The notes under the pieces are model-generated. The model worked only from the letters and a program-made list of their open reading frames with translations. It searched no databases and was not told the DNA's origin. Source: Boletus sp. NGJ (Eukaryota; Basidiomycota; Agaricomycetes; Boletales; Boletaceae). Taken from it: 64,000 nt of DNA. Where the stretch lies: positions 124,001 to 188,000 of the forward strand of contig JAGTXK010000119.1 in NCBI GenBank assembly GCA_019096195.1, in the 5' to 3' direction. The position numbers and the translations under genes were made by a program. This document shows positions 33,540 to 50,732 of this stretch, piece by piece. The number at the start of each line of letters is the position of its first letter. The stretch's first letter is position 1.

Positions 33540-34715
33540 ATATAACTATAGGATTGGCTGTAATGGCCTTCTTCAGTGCACTCCAGGTGGGATTGGGCCC
33601 AATGGGAAACATGGATATCTGATCAAAGCCATCCAAGATTCTGGAATGTTGGGAGGCAAGGACCTTGTCTCATTGGGTCTTTGAGTTGAGTTCCATAAGA
33701 ACCAGGACATGGAAGTCATCAATCTCCTAACCTGAATACTGTCAAGACTGTTCAACCTCATGGCTTCCTCATGTCATTCCCTTTGACTTGTTTACAATCT
33801 AGATCACCTCATGTTCATATCTATGACTTGTCCAACACATGTACTCCTCATGCCCAGCTTTCCTTCCATTCCATGGCTGTACTAATATACATGTTAGCCT
33901 CATGTCTGCCTTATCAATTGTGCATGTAGCATAGCATATTGTCAGATCTAGTGTACACATGTGTAAACTCCTAGGTAGTACATTATAAAGGCCCAAGAGC
34001 TGCTAGAGGACCTTAGACTTGTCCTCTTGATCTTTTCCACTCATTGCTGATGAGATTAAAAGCTATAAAATGATTTCTACTTGCCTATTGATTGTAACTA
34101 AACTTTCTGATAAGGTTTGGTCATCTCACTGGAGAAGCTGGGAATAAGTCAGAAAGACTCCAAAATATATGTCAGGAAAGAGCTGAAATTCAGCAAAGGA
34201 TAGACTCACCTCAAAGGTCATCCATCCATTAGAAAGTTGTGCCTAAGGTGCTCTTTACTCTATTGCACTTCTGCACTCTTTGCTATGTGTGTACCATAAG
34301 GCCAACTATGGCATAGGAGGTTTTCCTGATAATAGTGATACTACAGTTGGCTATAGTGTTCACCTGAGTATGCACTATGGTAGAATTAGAGATTTGATGG
34401 TATCTACAGTACATATATCATGATCATGCTATCTTTACTGTAAAAAAAAACAACAGTACTGCTGCTGCTATAATGTCAACAGTTGAACCTTTTGTTACAG
34501 ATGTTAATCATGTTCACTGTGTGCAAGAATCCATGGGCTTTGATGCCATTACAATTTCAATGAAGAAAAAATACATGTAAATACATTAAATGGATGTCAT
34601 TCAATATGTCAATCATTCATGGACATGTGGTTCTTCTCTTATTCTAGTCAGACTATTGCTCTCTTTGATATATGTATGTAACCTAACTCTACTATTAAAG
34701 ATATCACTTATTGAT
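33540..34715. other. AT-rich intergenic stretch between the repeat block and REP
   Basis: I see no gene, RNA or repeat structure that I can name. Short frames (for example 33573-33761 and 33799-33996, minus) lack family motifs. It marks the transition from repeats to gene-dense DNA. Confidence 0.6.
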
Positions 34716-34720
34716 ATTAT

Positions 34721-36384
34721 CTACATGTGAGAATCCAGCCAAAAACCTTCTCCTCTATCAAAAATTCTTTGTGGATCAACTGTTTGAATAGTAGACCAAA
34801 ATGCATTTTCAGCATCATAGGCTGCTTGATCAACAGTCTGAAGGATATCTGGCTGCAGGTGTGGAAAAACAAAAAAATTGGATATAACATCCTCAAATGG
34901 CTGATCATATGCAAAGGAAAAGTACTGCATATAGAATATCTGAAAAACCAATTGACAAGTGGGGATTGAATCAAGGACACCGGTCAAGTAAGGATACAGA
35001 AGCTCCTTGGAGGACTTGCTGTGTTCATGCAATGGCATTGAAAGGTAGATGATACCTATCATATATTAGTAAAACCACAATCTTGATGAACGAAAACCAT
35101 ACTCTTCCCTGAAGGTGCTGACATTGTACCAGCACCTGCCGTCAATAAAGTCACAGATGATGTCAGAGAACCACCATCAAGGGATCCAGGGGGGAATACA
35201 ACCAGAAATGAATCTGATTGTCCTTCAGCGCTGGGGATATTATCGGCTCCGTATAAGCGAGGGGGTGTGATGGTACCGTTCACTATGGCGATGCAGCGGG
35301 CCACTCCGCGTACTGGACATCGGGTTGTCCCGGGCACATTGGAATCGGAGATGAGATTCACTCGAGAACGCAAGCTGCGAGGCACGCAAGTCATTGAGGA
35401 CAATATACACGGTGACCGAAGTGGATCAGAAATATCTTCCAGTTCGACGGAAAAGCGTTCGAGTTCCTGCGCCCCGTCAACGACAACGTTCAAAATCTTC
35501 CGACCGAGGATGTAGACCCCGCCATTCACAGCTGCGGCACGACAAAATCCCTGGGTGATCTCTCCCGATCCCCCATAATAACCGACAAGGAATGGTGACG
35601 AGCCATACCGCCCAGCTGACCTCAGACAGGTGCGCACGCGATGTAATGCAGTCAATGCTGATTCTAAAGAGCTTTGTGAGTAAAGATAGAAAAAGTATAT
35701 GGTCGTCTCACCTCCAGAGAAATTACAAGAGGCAAGGGAGAACATGATCACCCGGGAAGTTTCTTCGCCCAAGCCGAAGGACTCGCGAAGGAAATGGTCG
35801 AAAGAAGTATGCTCTTTACCCTTGAGCTCGGTACTCTGCTCGAATTCCCCAGAGGCAAATACCAAGAAACGCATGAGGCGACGTTTCTCAACCAAGGGAA
35901 TACTCCGGTCCTGGAAGATACTCTCCTTGTTCTGCGGCACGCTCTGGAACTTGCCATCGCGGTAAATCGCAACAGGTCCCAGAAGCTTGTACGAACCATA
36001 GCGGGCAACACCTGAAGAAATAACAGAGGATATGAATGGCCCGACAGAAGGGATGACGGAGGGTGATAGCGAAATCGAGTACTGTTTCGGGTGAGATGGG
36101 CGGCTTGGAGACAGATAATCGACACGATAATGCACAGGCTCCTCGGGATTTGTTGAATGCGTCTCTGCCCACTGAACCAGTTCGTCTAATGTCAATGTGG
36201 CCTCATCTGCACCATAGTATGGATTAGGGTCGATATGGGCTACTTTGAGTCCTGCCTTAGCGAGAGCGCTGAGAACGATCACTGAGTTAAGTGGCAGACA
36301 TGAACCCGAGGAAATAACACACGCAGCAGCAATCGACTCTGACAGCCCGGTACCAAGCACGATAACGTCAAACACGTTATTCAT
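34721..36384 (-). CDS. MRS6: Rab escort protein (Rab geranylgeranyltransferase component A)
   Basis: The protein presents newly made Rab/Ypt GTPases to geranylgeranyltransferase II and delivers them to membranes. The N-terminus (residues about 6-18, DVIVLGTGLSESI) is the dinucleotide-fold motif of the GDI/REP family. It is followed by HIDPNPYYG and a DELVQWAE stretch. The C-terminal exon keeps AYDQPFEDVISNFF and ends in a DRGEGFWLDSHM tail. Three introns fit the frame: 36269-36322 (54 bp), 35664-35711 (48 bp) and 35056-35102 (47 bp, GTATGG donor and TACTAAT branch point). Splicing gives 504 residues, near the fungal Mrs6 size. REP, and not plain GDI, is suggested by the divergent central region. 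The start is the only Met before the motif. It is divergent with the NSR1 gene, 164 bp apart. This is the first host gene after the repeat block. Confidence 0.88.
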
Positions 36385-36548
36385 TACAAGTTGTTGTTCT
36401 GGGCTAGTGGTTGGATTGTATAAAGCTGCTACAGTACCGTGACTATGCCAGTTCCAAATCGAAGACTTGCCCTCAATTTGTAGTCACGTGTAGCAATCTG
36501 CCAATTTTTTTTTCCAAGCTGATACTGGTACGAAGTTATACTTGTACC

Positions 36549-37969
36549 ATGGCGAAGACAGACAAAAGCAACAAAAAGGGCACCTCAAAGAGGGCCGATC
36601 TCATCCTCGCGAAGGCTGCAGCCCTGGCAAAGCCTACCCCCAAGAAGGTACAGGCCAATGGAAAGAAAATATCTTCAGCCTCTTCGGACGACTCTTCTGA
36701 TTCCTCGAGTGCTGCAGTGGACTCCTCGGATGATTCGTCTTCTGACTCGAGTTCTGAGGAATCCTCGAGCGAAGAAAGCGACGCCAGTGAAAAGGGAACA
36801 GTATCTGTGCCCGTGAAGACTACTCCTGTAGCAGGTACATTCTCTCTGGGTGGAACAATCATTTTACTCTCTAACGCCTCGGTAGTAAAAAAGGCAGCGC
36901 ATGCCTCGGATGATTCGGATGATTCGTCAAGTTCCGAAGATTCTTCAAGCGAAAATAGTGACGGGAGTGACAGCGATGGGGAGGTAGATGACAAGCCACC
37001 TGCATTCGCTGAAACTGCTCCCGCCGAAGGTTTGTTATCGTCTGGTTCCATAATCTTGTATCATTAACAATTCACAAGCAAATAAGAAACGCAAGGCTGA
37101 CAGCGAGGCAGCCGCGCTACCTAAAAAGGTCAAGCTAGTGAATGACCCTGCCAACGTTTTGAACTCAAGTGAAGAAACAAGGAGCATATTCGTTGGCAGA
37201 CTATCATGGAATGTGGATAATGACTGGCTAGCTCAAGAATTCGCAGAGTGTGGAGAAGTTGAATCCGCCCATGTTCAAATGGACCGCAACACTGGCCGTT
37301 CTCGTGGTTTTGGTTATGTCCATTTCAAGACCGCTGACGCGGTTGAAAAGGCTATCGCATGGAACGGAAGAGAGATTGATGGACGTGCCGTCAATATTGA
37401 CAAGAGTAATCCCCCGGACAAGAAGACCTCCACCGAAAAACGCGCGCAGGCCTTCGGCGACACGTCTAGCCCACCGTCGGCTGTTCTGTTTGTTGGAAAT
37501 CTTAGCTTCGGGGTCAACGAGGATACATTATGGGAGACCTTTGGTGAACATGGCGATGTGAAGAGCGTCCGTGTACCGACAGATCGCGAGACGGGAAAAC
37601 CAAAGGGATTCGCATATGTGGAATTTAGTGAAGTTGCAGCTGCAAAAGGGGCTCATGCAGCGCTTCAGGGTTTCGAGCTCGACGGCCGGTCAATCAGGTT
37701 AGATTTTTCGCAGCCCCGTGATGGCGCTGGTGGTCGGGGGGGTGGACAGGTACGTTAATTTATGGTGTTTTCGAGCACAGGCCTACCGAAAAGCATTTCA
37801 GGGGAGTCGGGGAGGTCGTGGACGTGGAGGATTTGGCGGCGACCGCGGCCGCGGGGCTCGAGGTGGTCGGGGTGGTCGGGGTGGAGATAGAGGCGGAAGG
37901 GGGAGGGGACGAGGTGCGCGGACAGGTGGCATTACACACTTTGAAGGCCAGAAGATTACTTTTGATTGA
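36549..37969 (+). CDS. NSR1: Nucleolin-like RNA-binding protein (NSR1/gar2 type)
   Basis: A nucleolar protein for pre-rRNA processing and small-subunit assembly. The spliced product is 422 residues. The N-terminus is Lys-rich, followed by long Ser/Asp/Glu runs (about 45-150), the acidic, CK2-type phosphorylation region. A basic KKRK segment and two RRM domains follow. RRM1 (about 178-255) has IFVGRLSW and RGFGYVHF. RRM2 (about 277-353) has LFVGNLSF and KGFAYVEF. The end is an RGG/GAR tail (RGGRGRGG repeats) closing with THFEGQKITFD. Introns are 36835-36885, 37030-37078 and 37750-37801 (49-52 bp). The start at 36549 is preferred over an upstream in-frame Met at 36411 because MAKTDKSNKK begins the family-like basic N-terminus. 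Order and number of domains match fungal gar2/Nsr1. Confidence 0.93.
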
Positions 37970-38133
37970 TTGCATCTTCTTCAAAACTTCGTTGGTCAGA
38001 AGCTTTTTTGCATCCTCCTAGTACTCGTGCGTACTTTACTTCCTTTACACACATGCAAAATGTCACACCATACACGGTACTGGTGATTGTCCGCATGAAT
38101 AATCAGCCGATACACTAGGACATCGCAGATAAG

Positions 38134-40119
38134 TTAACCCCCCAGCTTCCCCTCCTGGATCGCCTTTCTTATGGGGTTCCTACTTGGTGGCATAGCCCCC
38201 ATCTTCTCTAGCCGTTCAAAGAGTACAAATAACTTTGAAACCTCCTGCTCCTTCTCCTCGTCGGTCATATGGATGGGTTCATGCTCTGTCTCAATCGTCC
38301 CGGTGATTGGATTGATGGGTAAACCAGTGGCAGTGGTCGTCGGTGCCCCCGATGTACTCGATCTTGCAGGCGCAGAGACCACTCCCTTCTGGAAGAGGAA
38401 CCCGGCGACATTCCCGTAGCCAAGATATCCCGATAGGGTCGTAGCTAACGTCACCGCACTCAGTAGAGAGGATGAATTGCAGACGTGTTTGACTCACCGT
38501 CACAATCACACATCGCAAAAAACATCTCTCCGCAAACCCTGTTCAGTCGGCTGTGGTATACGCTCTGTAGGAGGCGCAGACATCTGCCCAAAAGATCAGA
38601 CCGTGTTTCCAACGGGTTGGTTCGATCTATGTTGGGTGGGATAAAACAATTCCTCGTCCGAACTTTGGCGTCCTCATCTCCCAGGCAAAAGCGCGTGATG
38701 AGTATAACAAGAGGGGAAACTAACTCGTCCAAGGTTTCCCCGTCTGGCAAGCGACTTCGAATGCTAGGATCATCGGAGTTGACGTCCCCAGGCATGAAGT
38801 GAGCAAGCGTCACATCCAGTAATTTATACGCGCGCAGCGCAGAGTCTTTGAAACCAGAATGAGGAATATCACGGTTCGTTGAACCAGCTGATGAAGAGCT
38901 GGCGGAATCAGGAAGTGTAGGTGCCGAGGGTTGCTTTCCAAACCAGAGACTTCGATTGGTTGGAAGGATTGGAACTGTCATTAGAGAATGAATGATGTGG
39001 GGCAGCGGTGTACCCAACGGGTTACTGGAAGGAGAGTTGACATGGAAGGCGCGAAGAAGTGGTGGCAAAAGACTGAGGAGATTCAGGTGAGATCGTCAGA
39101 TTTTTAAATGAGGGGGACTCGCCTGTCTAGCCTTGTGCTCCAATAATCACCCATGACTTTGTCGTCGGTATGTGCATTTGTAACCTCAGGGCTCTGAACT
39201 TCACAGTCGACGAGCTGCGAAGCAAATCAATACTAACCCACGCCATGCAACTCCTCACACACTTTAGGATAATGAACACAGATATTAAAGATTAGCTTGA
39301 GCAAATCTGTGATAGCGTCCTTGACAGCGGTGTTTTCTTCTTTCATCAATTCAGCGAGGTCATCCAGCTTGCTTCCGATTATATCGATTGCAGTCCCAGA
39401 ACCAGGCGCATGAACTCGCTTGTGTTCGACCAGCAATTGGATAAAGGGTGCAGCGGAAGATCCATCAGCAGTACAGAGAAAGAGAATTCTGGAGGCAAGA
39501 AAGACGTGCTCCATAGTGGATTTCTGTGCATTAATATGAGAGGGGGGGCGATCTAGAAAGGGGGAAGACTGACCTGAAGTAAGTCGACGCACGCATTGCC
39601 ACCGTCGACTTCGGGGCTGACAAAGGTGACACGAGCGGATTCGTTCAGAAGCACGGTGTTTGCGATACATCGTAACGCATCATTCTGTAGGGAGTCGTCG
39701 ATTTTAGTCGACAACGTCAACAGGCAGCGAAGATTTGACGATGTGCCAAGGATGCTTGCCACATCCGGTGTACTGCCGAGACTTTTGAGGGTGGTGAAGG
39801 CTCGAGGTGCATCTGTGGCGGCGATGGGTCGGGACACAGACACGGTGAGAGGAGAGGAGAACGAACCATCCTTGGAGAGACGAGACATGATGTTATCAAC
39901 GAGAGCGGCCCTAAGATCGTCAAGTATTAGCTGCGTCAAGGTCTTCCTGAGCCCAACGTCGAGTTGTTTCGCTGTTAGGGCTAGCAACTAATCAGAATGC
40001 GCGGGCGGTAACCAGGTCAACAGCATCCTACCGACGAGGATGGCAGCAAAAGTTGCAGACGCCTGGTCCCCGGACGCAGAAGTGGAGAGGGCTCTGTACT
40101 GTGGAAGTATTTGACTCAT
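38134..40119 (-). CDS. RIC8: Synembryn / RIC8, G-alpha chaperone and exchange factor
   Basis: Ric8 folds heterotrimeric G-alpha subunits and acts as a non-receptor exchange factor for them. The protein is an armadillo-like helical repeat. Recognisable family segments are LRCIANTVLLNESARVTFV (near 39640), IFNICVHYPKVCEE (near 39250), the LVSPLVILITRFCLGDE block (near 38700), GYLGYGNVAGFLF (near 38420) and the C-terminal MTDEEKEQEVSKLFVLFERL (near 38230). At least five introns interrupt it. Two can be placed well: 39981-40031, joining AAILV to ALTAKQL, and one after the CDCD codons near 38450-38500. The start at 40119 (MSQILPQYRALS) is tentative, because an acceptor-like site just upstream could allow one more 5' exon. 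It is divergent with KGD4 (245 bp) and convergent with NSR1. Confidence 0.87.
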
Positions 40120-40364
40120 GGCTGGATAACCACTGCAGATTGAATCAAGTTCACTGCAGGTCAAAGTTAGTTATGCGGCGTAGTAATATACTCAACTGAG
40201 CTTTTTTACCACGTATATGTATGAAGATGTGACGGATATAACCATTGCCACCCGCACCGCCCTATCGGAACGCGTGTCTGTGTAACAATGCCCTTCGATC
40301 TTAACAAGGACAAATACATGTCAACATGGCTACCAGCAGGAAGTCATTCCAATAGAGCCTCAAC

Positions 40365-40766
40365 ATGCCTCATCCCTCTCTACCCTCGCTCTCTGCAAGA
40401 GCCCACAAGCCACTCATCAGCTTTATAGGAAAGCGTATATGGCCTTCATGTGCGCATGTTTGTTTATTCAGGTCTTTTGTACTCACACCGGGTGACAGCA
40501 CTCGCGCCAGCCCACCCGCATCCGGCGGCGCCACCCGAGTATCGCAAGACGTTCTCTGGCATCCATCAACAGACACTGAACACTGCCAGGACCACTGAAC
40601 AGCTATCCTTCCCGGACTTTTGGGATGCGCCAGCACGCTTCTGGCGACCAAAACACCGTGAACTGCAAGAATTTGAAATCGATGCTATTCAGGTATGCGA
40701 AACATTTTCCATCATGCTGAAAGACATTGACAACACATTCAGAGCGGTGGCGCTTCACTGCTCTGA
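40365..40766 (+). CDS. KGD4: Mitochondrial KGD4 / Ymr31, alpha-ketoglutarate dehydrogenase subunit
   Basis: A small subunit that tethers the E3 component to the E1-E2 core of the mitochondrial 2-oxoglutarate dehydrogenase complex (human MRPS36). The spliced protein has 100 residues. The N-terminus SLSARAHKPLISFIGKR is the family's mitochondrial leader and first conserved block. AHPHPAAPPEYRKTFSG and FWDAPARFWRPKHRELQEFEIDAIQ follow. The end is SGGASLL. Two introns fit exactly: 40450-40498 and 40693-40742, the second placing only eight codons, stop included, in the last exon. The ATG at 40365 gives the expected length. This gene is easy to miss because no single frame covers it. It is convergent with the proteasome gene (137 bp). 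Confidence 0.92.
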
Positions 40767-40902
40767 CGTTTGCTTTGAGATGTTATGTATAAACTTGAAT
40801 AGAATAAGATATTATTTTCTTATGACTCGAGTCCCTGTATCTGATGGGTAATTCTGCGGATGCCATTGACAACTTATGATATACAGTGACATGCTCCCGG
40901 AA

Positions 40903-41950
40903 TCAATCTTTCTCCGCGTACGCCAGTAGGTGTTGTTCCACTTCAGCCTCGTCCATTACTCGCCAAATTCCCCTCGTTTTAAGACTTTCTTCGTCCCCTG
41001 TAGACACAATTCCAATCTCTATCTCCCCCGGCTTATAATCCGTTGCGTGAACGGTCGACATGACCTCGATCGCAATCTTAAGGAGCGTCAGTTTTGCAGA
41101 GTTGTTCGTTGGCATCAGCGCACCTCGATGACCTCTGCCCGACTAAGCTTCTTGCCTGCGGCAGCAGCATCATCAGCACCTCTCCCATTGTCCAGCTTCT
41201 TCCATTTCTTCTCCAAGTGGTTCATCGCCTCTTGTTGTTTTTGGCCAGCCGCTGTCGCATGGAAGCCTACGAAATAGCCAGCGGGGTCGAGTTTGAAGCA
41301 CTGGGGTCCGTACTCAGGGTCGATGCCAATCAGGATCATCGCTATGATAGGTAGTTCAGCAAGGGCATTCTGTGGCATCCACAAGCCACTCACAGATCCC
41401 CAGTGGTCTCATCGCGGCTCTTTGGGTATAGACTTGATTGATGTTTGCCAACCGTCGCGCCAATGCGTCGGGGGTGATCTCGTACCCATATTTATATCTC
41501 CATTGTGCAGCCTCTTGCTGAGCACGAAAAACTTGCGCTTTTGCATCAGCTGCGAGAGTCGTGAGAGATTGTCAGGAAGTAGTTGTCGTGAGGCGCACCA
41601 ATTAGACCCGTCATTACGCATCCAATAGTCGGGGTAATGCTAAAGAGGTGTGTAACAGAGGTTGCATCAATGAGTTTATCCTGCGCTGTGTAAGTATTGA
41701 GGGTGAACTGGCCGGTTGGAAGCCACATACGGGAATCTTCTTCTGTGTGATGACGACCGAAGTATCCTTACCCCTCACCGAGATAGCTGTGTGTCCAGAG
41801 CCAGAGATGGCCTTAAACGCATACTCTGCAGGTTCACATCAACTCTGGATGCCTGGCTGTCGCCGAATACAAAAAGGACATACCAACTTGATATAACCGT
41901 CCTTCTGGAGAGAAAACGGTGAGATATCTGTCGTAGGATGTTCTTGACAT
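40903..41950 (-). CDS. SCL1: 20S proteasome subunit alpha-1 (PSMA6 / Scl1)
   Basis: An outer-ring subunit of the 20S core particle. The N-terminus [20 protein letters not shown] joined to QVEYAFKA is the alpha-subunit signature that gates the pore. [15 protein letters not shown] and [14 protein letters not shown]-type segments follow. The [19 protein letters not shown] and [15 protein letters not shown] blocks identify the PSMA6 branch. Five introns fit: 41826-41883, 41681-41730, 41550-41598, 41342-41393 and 41077-41123. Splicing gives 263 residues, close to the family's 245-260. A stretch inside 41550-41598 looks coding in one frame but is intronic, since removing it restores [16 protein letters not shown]. 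It is divergent with RPC1, with 151 bp between start codons. Confidence 0.94.
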
Positions 41951-42101
41951 TGTGGTGCGGTAAGGAGCAGCTCAGACGCGACGCGCAAGTGCGATCTATG
42001 TGTCACATACCGTGACTATACGGTCACACTGCGTGACGTCAACTGCCAGTGTAGAGGCTTGATTATTAGGACACACCTACTATACTGTCCGCACATCTAC
42101 G

Positions 42102-47289
<5,188 letters not shown>

Positions 47290-47925
47290 CACTGGCCCTG
47301 ATAATAACTATGACTCTAAATTCCCATTGTTGAATTTGTCATTTTTTCTATCATAATCAACTTGAAACTCTTGCAAAATTTGACACGGGAGCTTGCGCAA
47401 TTACAGTACGGAGTCACCCATATCATCCTCGTACCGTGTTACTACCTGACCGATTTGTACCTTGCATTTAGCTGCCTAATGTTTTTCATTCGACTCAGTG
47501 TGCCAAATTTTTGCCACTATCCCACTGGTCATCTGCTTCGATATTAAGACTGGCGATGTACGTCGCAGACAAATCACAAACTACATAGATCAAACCCCAA
47601 GGCAGATCATCCGTATGGGTATCGTATTGTTCCGGAGCGAGACACCCCGAGCTTCATGATTCTTTTCACAAACGTCCATCAAGGGATGGATACGGCGGGA
47701 GAAGCATCAGAGTGTAAGCAAGACATTAAATGTTTGCCTCCGTCCGGTGCTGTTGTTTCTCCCTTGGCACCTCATCCAAGCCGTGTGTACTCGCAAATTC
47801 ATCTAGACCCGTGAGCCCAAGACCCATAACCGCTGACAGCCCGCCTGGTTCCGTCGCGTCTCGCTCAGGACCGCCCTGCAGAGTGTTCGGGTCCGCGACT
47901 GGCTCGAGTCGGATCGTGATCATAA
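47290..47925. other. Intergenic region between convergent genes
   Basis: I see no gene or RNA. Open frames here lack family motifs. It must hold the 3' ends of RPC1 and of the membrane-protein gene. Confidence 0.6.
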
Positions 47926-49872
47926 TCACCATCGCGTCCCCACCCTCCGACTCCCTTGTTCCTCTCTGCGCGTGTCGTCTTCCGGTATGTTCGGCATTCC
48001 ACTTCCTGCGGCCGTCCTGCTAGACAGCTTATGTTCCGTAGCTCTTCCGTAGTTGTGCAACGTCTTCACAATTGCGGCGAGGTAGATAAACCCGAGGAAG
48101 AACAGGGCGGAGACCGCTATCCTTGGTCCTATTGCAGCGGTGGGACTAAGAAGTTGAGGGGAAACAGGGTCTGCTGAACTCCCATATCGCCAAATGAACG
48201 CGAGGATCGCAACGACGAAAAAGATCATAGACCTATTTCGCCAAGTGAAGCAAGGAAAAAATAGAAATATAATAAGGAGGTTCATGATAAGATCAGGGGT
48301 GAGAGAATCCAAGCACTGGTCGTGAACAAGAGTTATCTAATAAACGCAGGACGCACCAAGCAAGCCAGACCGCGGGCATGGCCAGCAACACCCACACATT
48401 CCACAGAATGAACGTTGTAGTTCTTGCCGCTTCCTATGGATGAAAAAGAGATATGAGGGAGAAAGAAGCGAAAACTGTGTGTGCCTACCTCAGCCCACCT
48501 TGTTGCCTTGTACATGTTCCTCATCGTCCCAAACCTAACAATATATATACACCCATACGACAAACTCATCAAAGCTGAGGTCAACGAAAGGAGCGCAGCC
48601 GTTCTGATAACGGGATCGTTCGCCATAACCTGATTTTGGAACATAGAGATGATAGCTCTGCCATTGAATATCATTAAAATGGCCGCACTGGCAATGAGGG
48701 AAGAAATGGATACCGACGAATGAAGCAGAACAGAGACAAGATTCAGCGTCTTCCATTCACGCAACAAAGAATCGATAAACGCTTCCCAAGATTGTTTGAA
48801 TCTGACCAACGCAGGTGAAGAGTTGGCAGTTGTCCATTCATCAGGGAAGGGCAAAACGGGAGCACGGTGGTGAGCACCAGGGGGTATAGGGCTCGACCTG
48901 ACTATTCGCTGTCGTTGTTGCAGTTGGCGAGAGCTAGAATATGTACCGATCATACGCTCTAGATCTGGTTTGCTGAGTTGAGCATCTTCATACACCCTCG
49001 CGATTCGTGAAAAATATAAGGAAGGCAGGCGAAGAAGCAAGTGCAAGTAGGTTTGCCTAGGAAGGGTGTCCATGATAAAATAGCGGGAATCCCGAAGGAA
49101 GGAAAGAAAACGGTCTTTAGAAGTGCATCGCAAGGGTGTGATACAGCAGAAGGGATTTTCCTCGCACGTTGGGTCAAATGGGAGGTGGTTTTCGATGTCA
49201 GGACTGTGGAACGAAAGACGGCGGAAACGAGTACGGAGCCGGAAGGGGTCAATCGGAACAAAGGCATCTTCTTGGGAATAGTGGAATGCGGACAAACCGA
49301 AGCGGCGCAAAGGGGATGCCGTTCTTGAATGAGGAACAGAGGCAGCTGGAGGAGATTCGTGTCCCGGCCGCTTTGGGGAGTCAACAGCCCCTGCCGAGCG
49401 CAGGACGGAAGGGGGTCTGGTAGGATCACTTGAACGGCCCATTCTTGACATCGCAGAGTCGATTCCCTCGGGTGGTCTGGGAGACGGCTTCGCGAAGAAG
49501 GGGGTGAACCTGGACATGCGTGCGAGGGCTGTGGTTCGAGGCTGGTGTGGAAGTGCGGCCGCGTTCGAAAGAAATGCGTTGATGGGAACTGTTCTGACTG
49601 GTCAACCCTTCTGCCATCGGCCTGACATCGTAACCTTCAGGCGAAGCAGGGAAAGGCCGCGTGGCAAGCAAGCCTCGCAGGGAAGGAGCTGAGGCAGACG
49701 TGGATATGATACTCCCTTCATTCCGAAGGGAACGATATGGGCTGGGAGGAACCACATTTCTTGGTAATGCGGATAACTCATCAAAGCTTGCAGGTTCTGA
49801 ACTGTTGCCTGACTCCGGAACTATATGGGCCATGATGAGTGAGCTAGGCTGCATCCGGGAGACATGGCACAC
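47926..49872 (-). CDS. Serine/proline-rich multi-pass membrane protein, unknown
   Basis: I do not recognise the family. The N-terminal ~150 residues are low-complexity and rich in Ser, Pro and Arg. About 100 residues of mixed sequence follow, with FRLRTRFRRLSFHS and RDSRYFIMDTLPRQTYLHLLLRLPSLYFSR. The C-terminal part has at least five hydrophobic spans, including SVSISSLIASAAILMIF, TAALLSLTSALMSLSYG, FILWNVWVLLAMPAVWLAW, MIFFVVAILAFIW and IAVSALFFLGFIYLAAIV. One intron near 48430-48490 joins RWAE to EAARTTTF; another from about 48354 down to 48229 joins LAW to SMIFF. The N-terminal frame (49872-49426) and the main frame (from 49517) differ, and probably an intron joins them, possibly GTTGACC...GTCCAG. 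If it does not exist, the start is Met 49517. The product is likely an organelle or nuclear-envelope membrane protein, which is inference only. Confidence 0.6.
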
Positions 49873-50732
49873 CTTGTGTTGGCTGTAGCGGGCTTTCGTT
49901 TGGCTGGACCAGATAGAAAGCGGCCGACCCGCGAGGGGAGTCAGAGAAAGGAGGGGAATTGCTCATGTATTGGCGGTGTCGTGGGTCCAAATGTCAGATA
50001 ATTATCGTTACTTGGCTGGTGGGGAAAGGAGGAGATAAAAGTATCACGGTCACTTACATAAATAGGGCACACTCAGGCTGACACTGCCAGCAACCACTGC
50101 CGCCCTGCCGTAAACTGATGGAGAGTTTACCGAGGCTCCATACGTGTTGCGTGTGTCTCCGTGTCTCAGCGTTATCACCTAGGATGCCAAATATGGAAAG
50201 GTTTGATCAGCAACCGTGCTCGGTCACACATGACGGTCGCAAGTCACGTCACGTTTCGGCAAGTGCCGAGGGTGCGTCAGTTGCAAGTTTCCAGCGGAGG
50301 GGCAAAGACGAGAGCACAAAATCGTCGAAAACCGAACACTTCTTCGCTTGGAACTTCCACCATCTGTACTGAATCGCTCACGGAAGACAGCCCTGCGTCT
50401 CGTGTATTTTTTCTTTGTATTTTTTCTGCAGGCACGGCACGGCAGACAAGCGGACACCCATCCATCCAGCTGGAGAGAAATCGGCAGGGGTTGCATGCTC
50501 GGTGGGGGCAGAACTGGATGGTGTGTGGCTGGAGGGGAGGCCAGGCAAGCGGGCAGGCCAGTTTGGACGAGCAGCAGGATGTCGCGATTAGAGCCAAACA
50601 GAGGTAAACAAGTGTACCGCCACATGCAAACAAAGGTGGCCGAGTTGGACTAGGGAGACTTTCCAGCACACAGCTGGACTTAACTCGATCCTGGAGTCTC
50701 CTCAAGAACGTCTCACAATCAAGCTCCCCCCC
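49873..50732. other. Promoter region shared by the membrane-protein and ATAD2-like genes
   Basis: About 860 bp between divergent starts. Open frames on both strands (for example 50161-50607 and 50277-50705) are Cys/Trp/Gln-rich and look random. I see no RNA gene. The region has CACACTCAGGCTG and other unremarkable sequence and presumably holds both promoters. Confidence 0.5.

Noticed and set aside
34921-34990. An extra 41-bp intron in the Rab escort C-terminal exon
   Set aside because: Removing it breaks the frame, and the read-through sequence LVFQIFYMQYF fits the family.
41546-41598. In-frame stretch [16 protein letters not shown] as part of the proteasome subunit
   Set aside because: It has GT-AG ends and removing it (41550-41598) joins LI to [14 protein letters not shown], the conserved family sequence.
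50118-50705. Overlapping open frames of 100-148 codons on both strands
   Set aside because: Cys/Trp-rich random-looking products on both strands between divergent host genes, without splice or family motifs.
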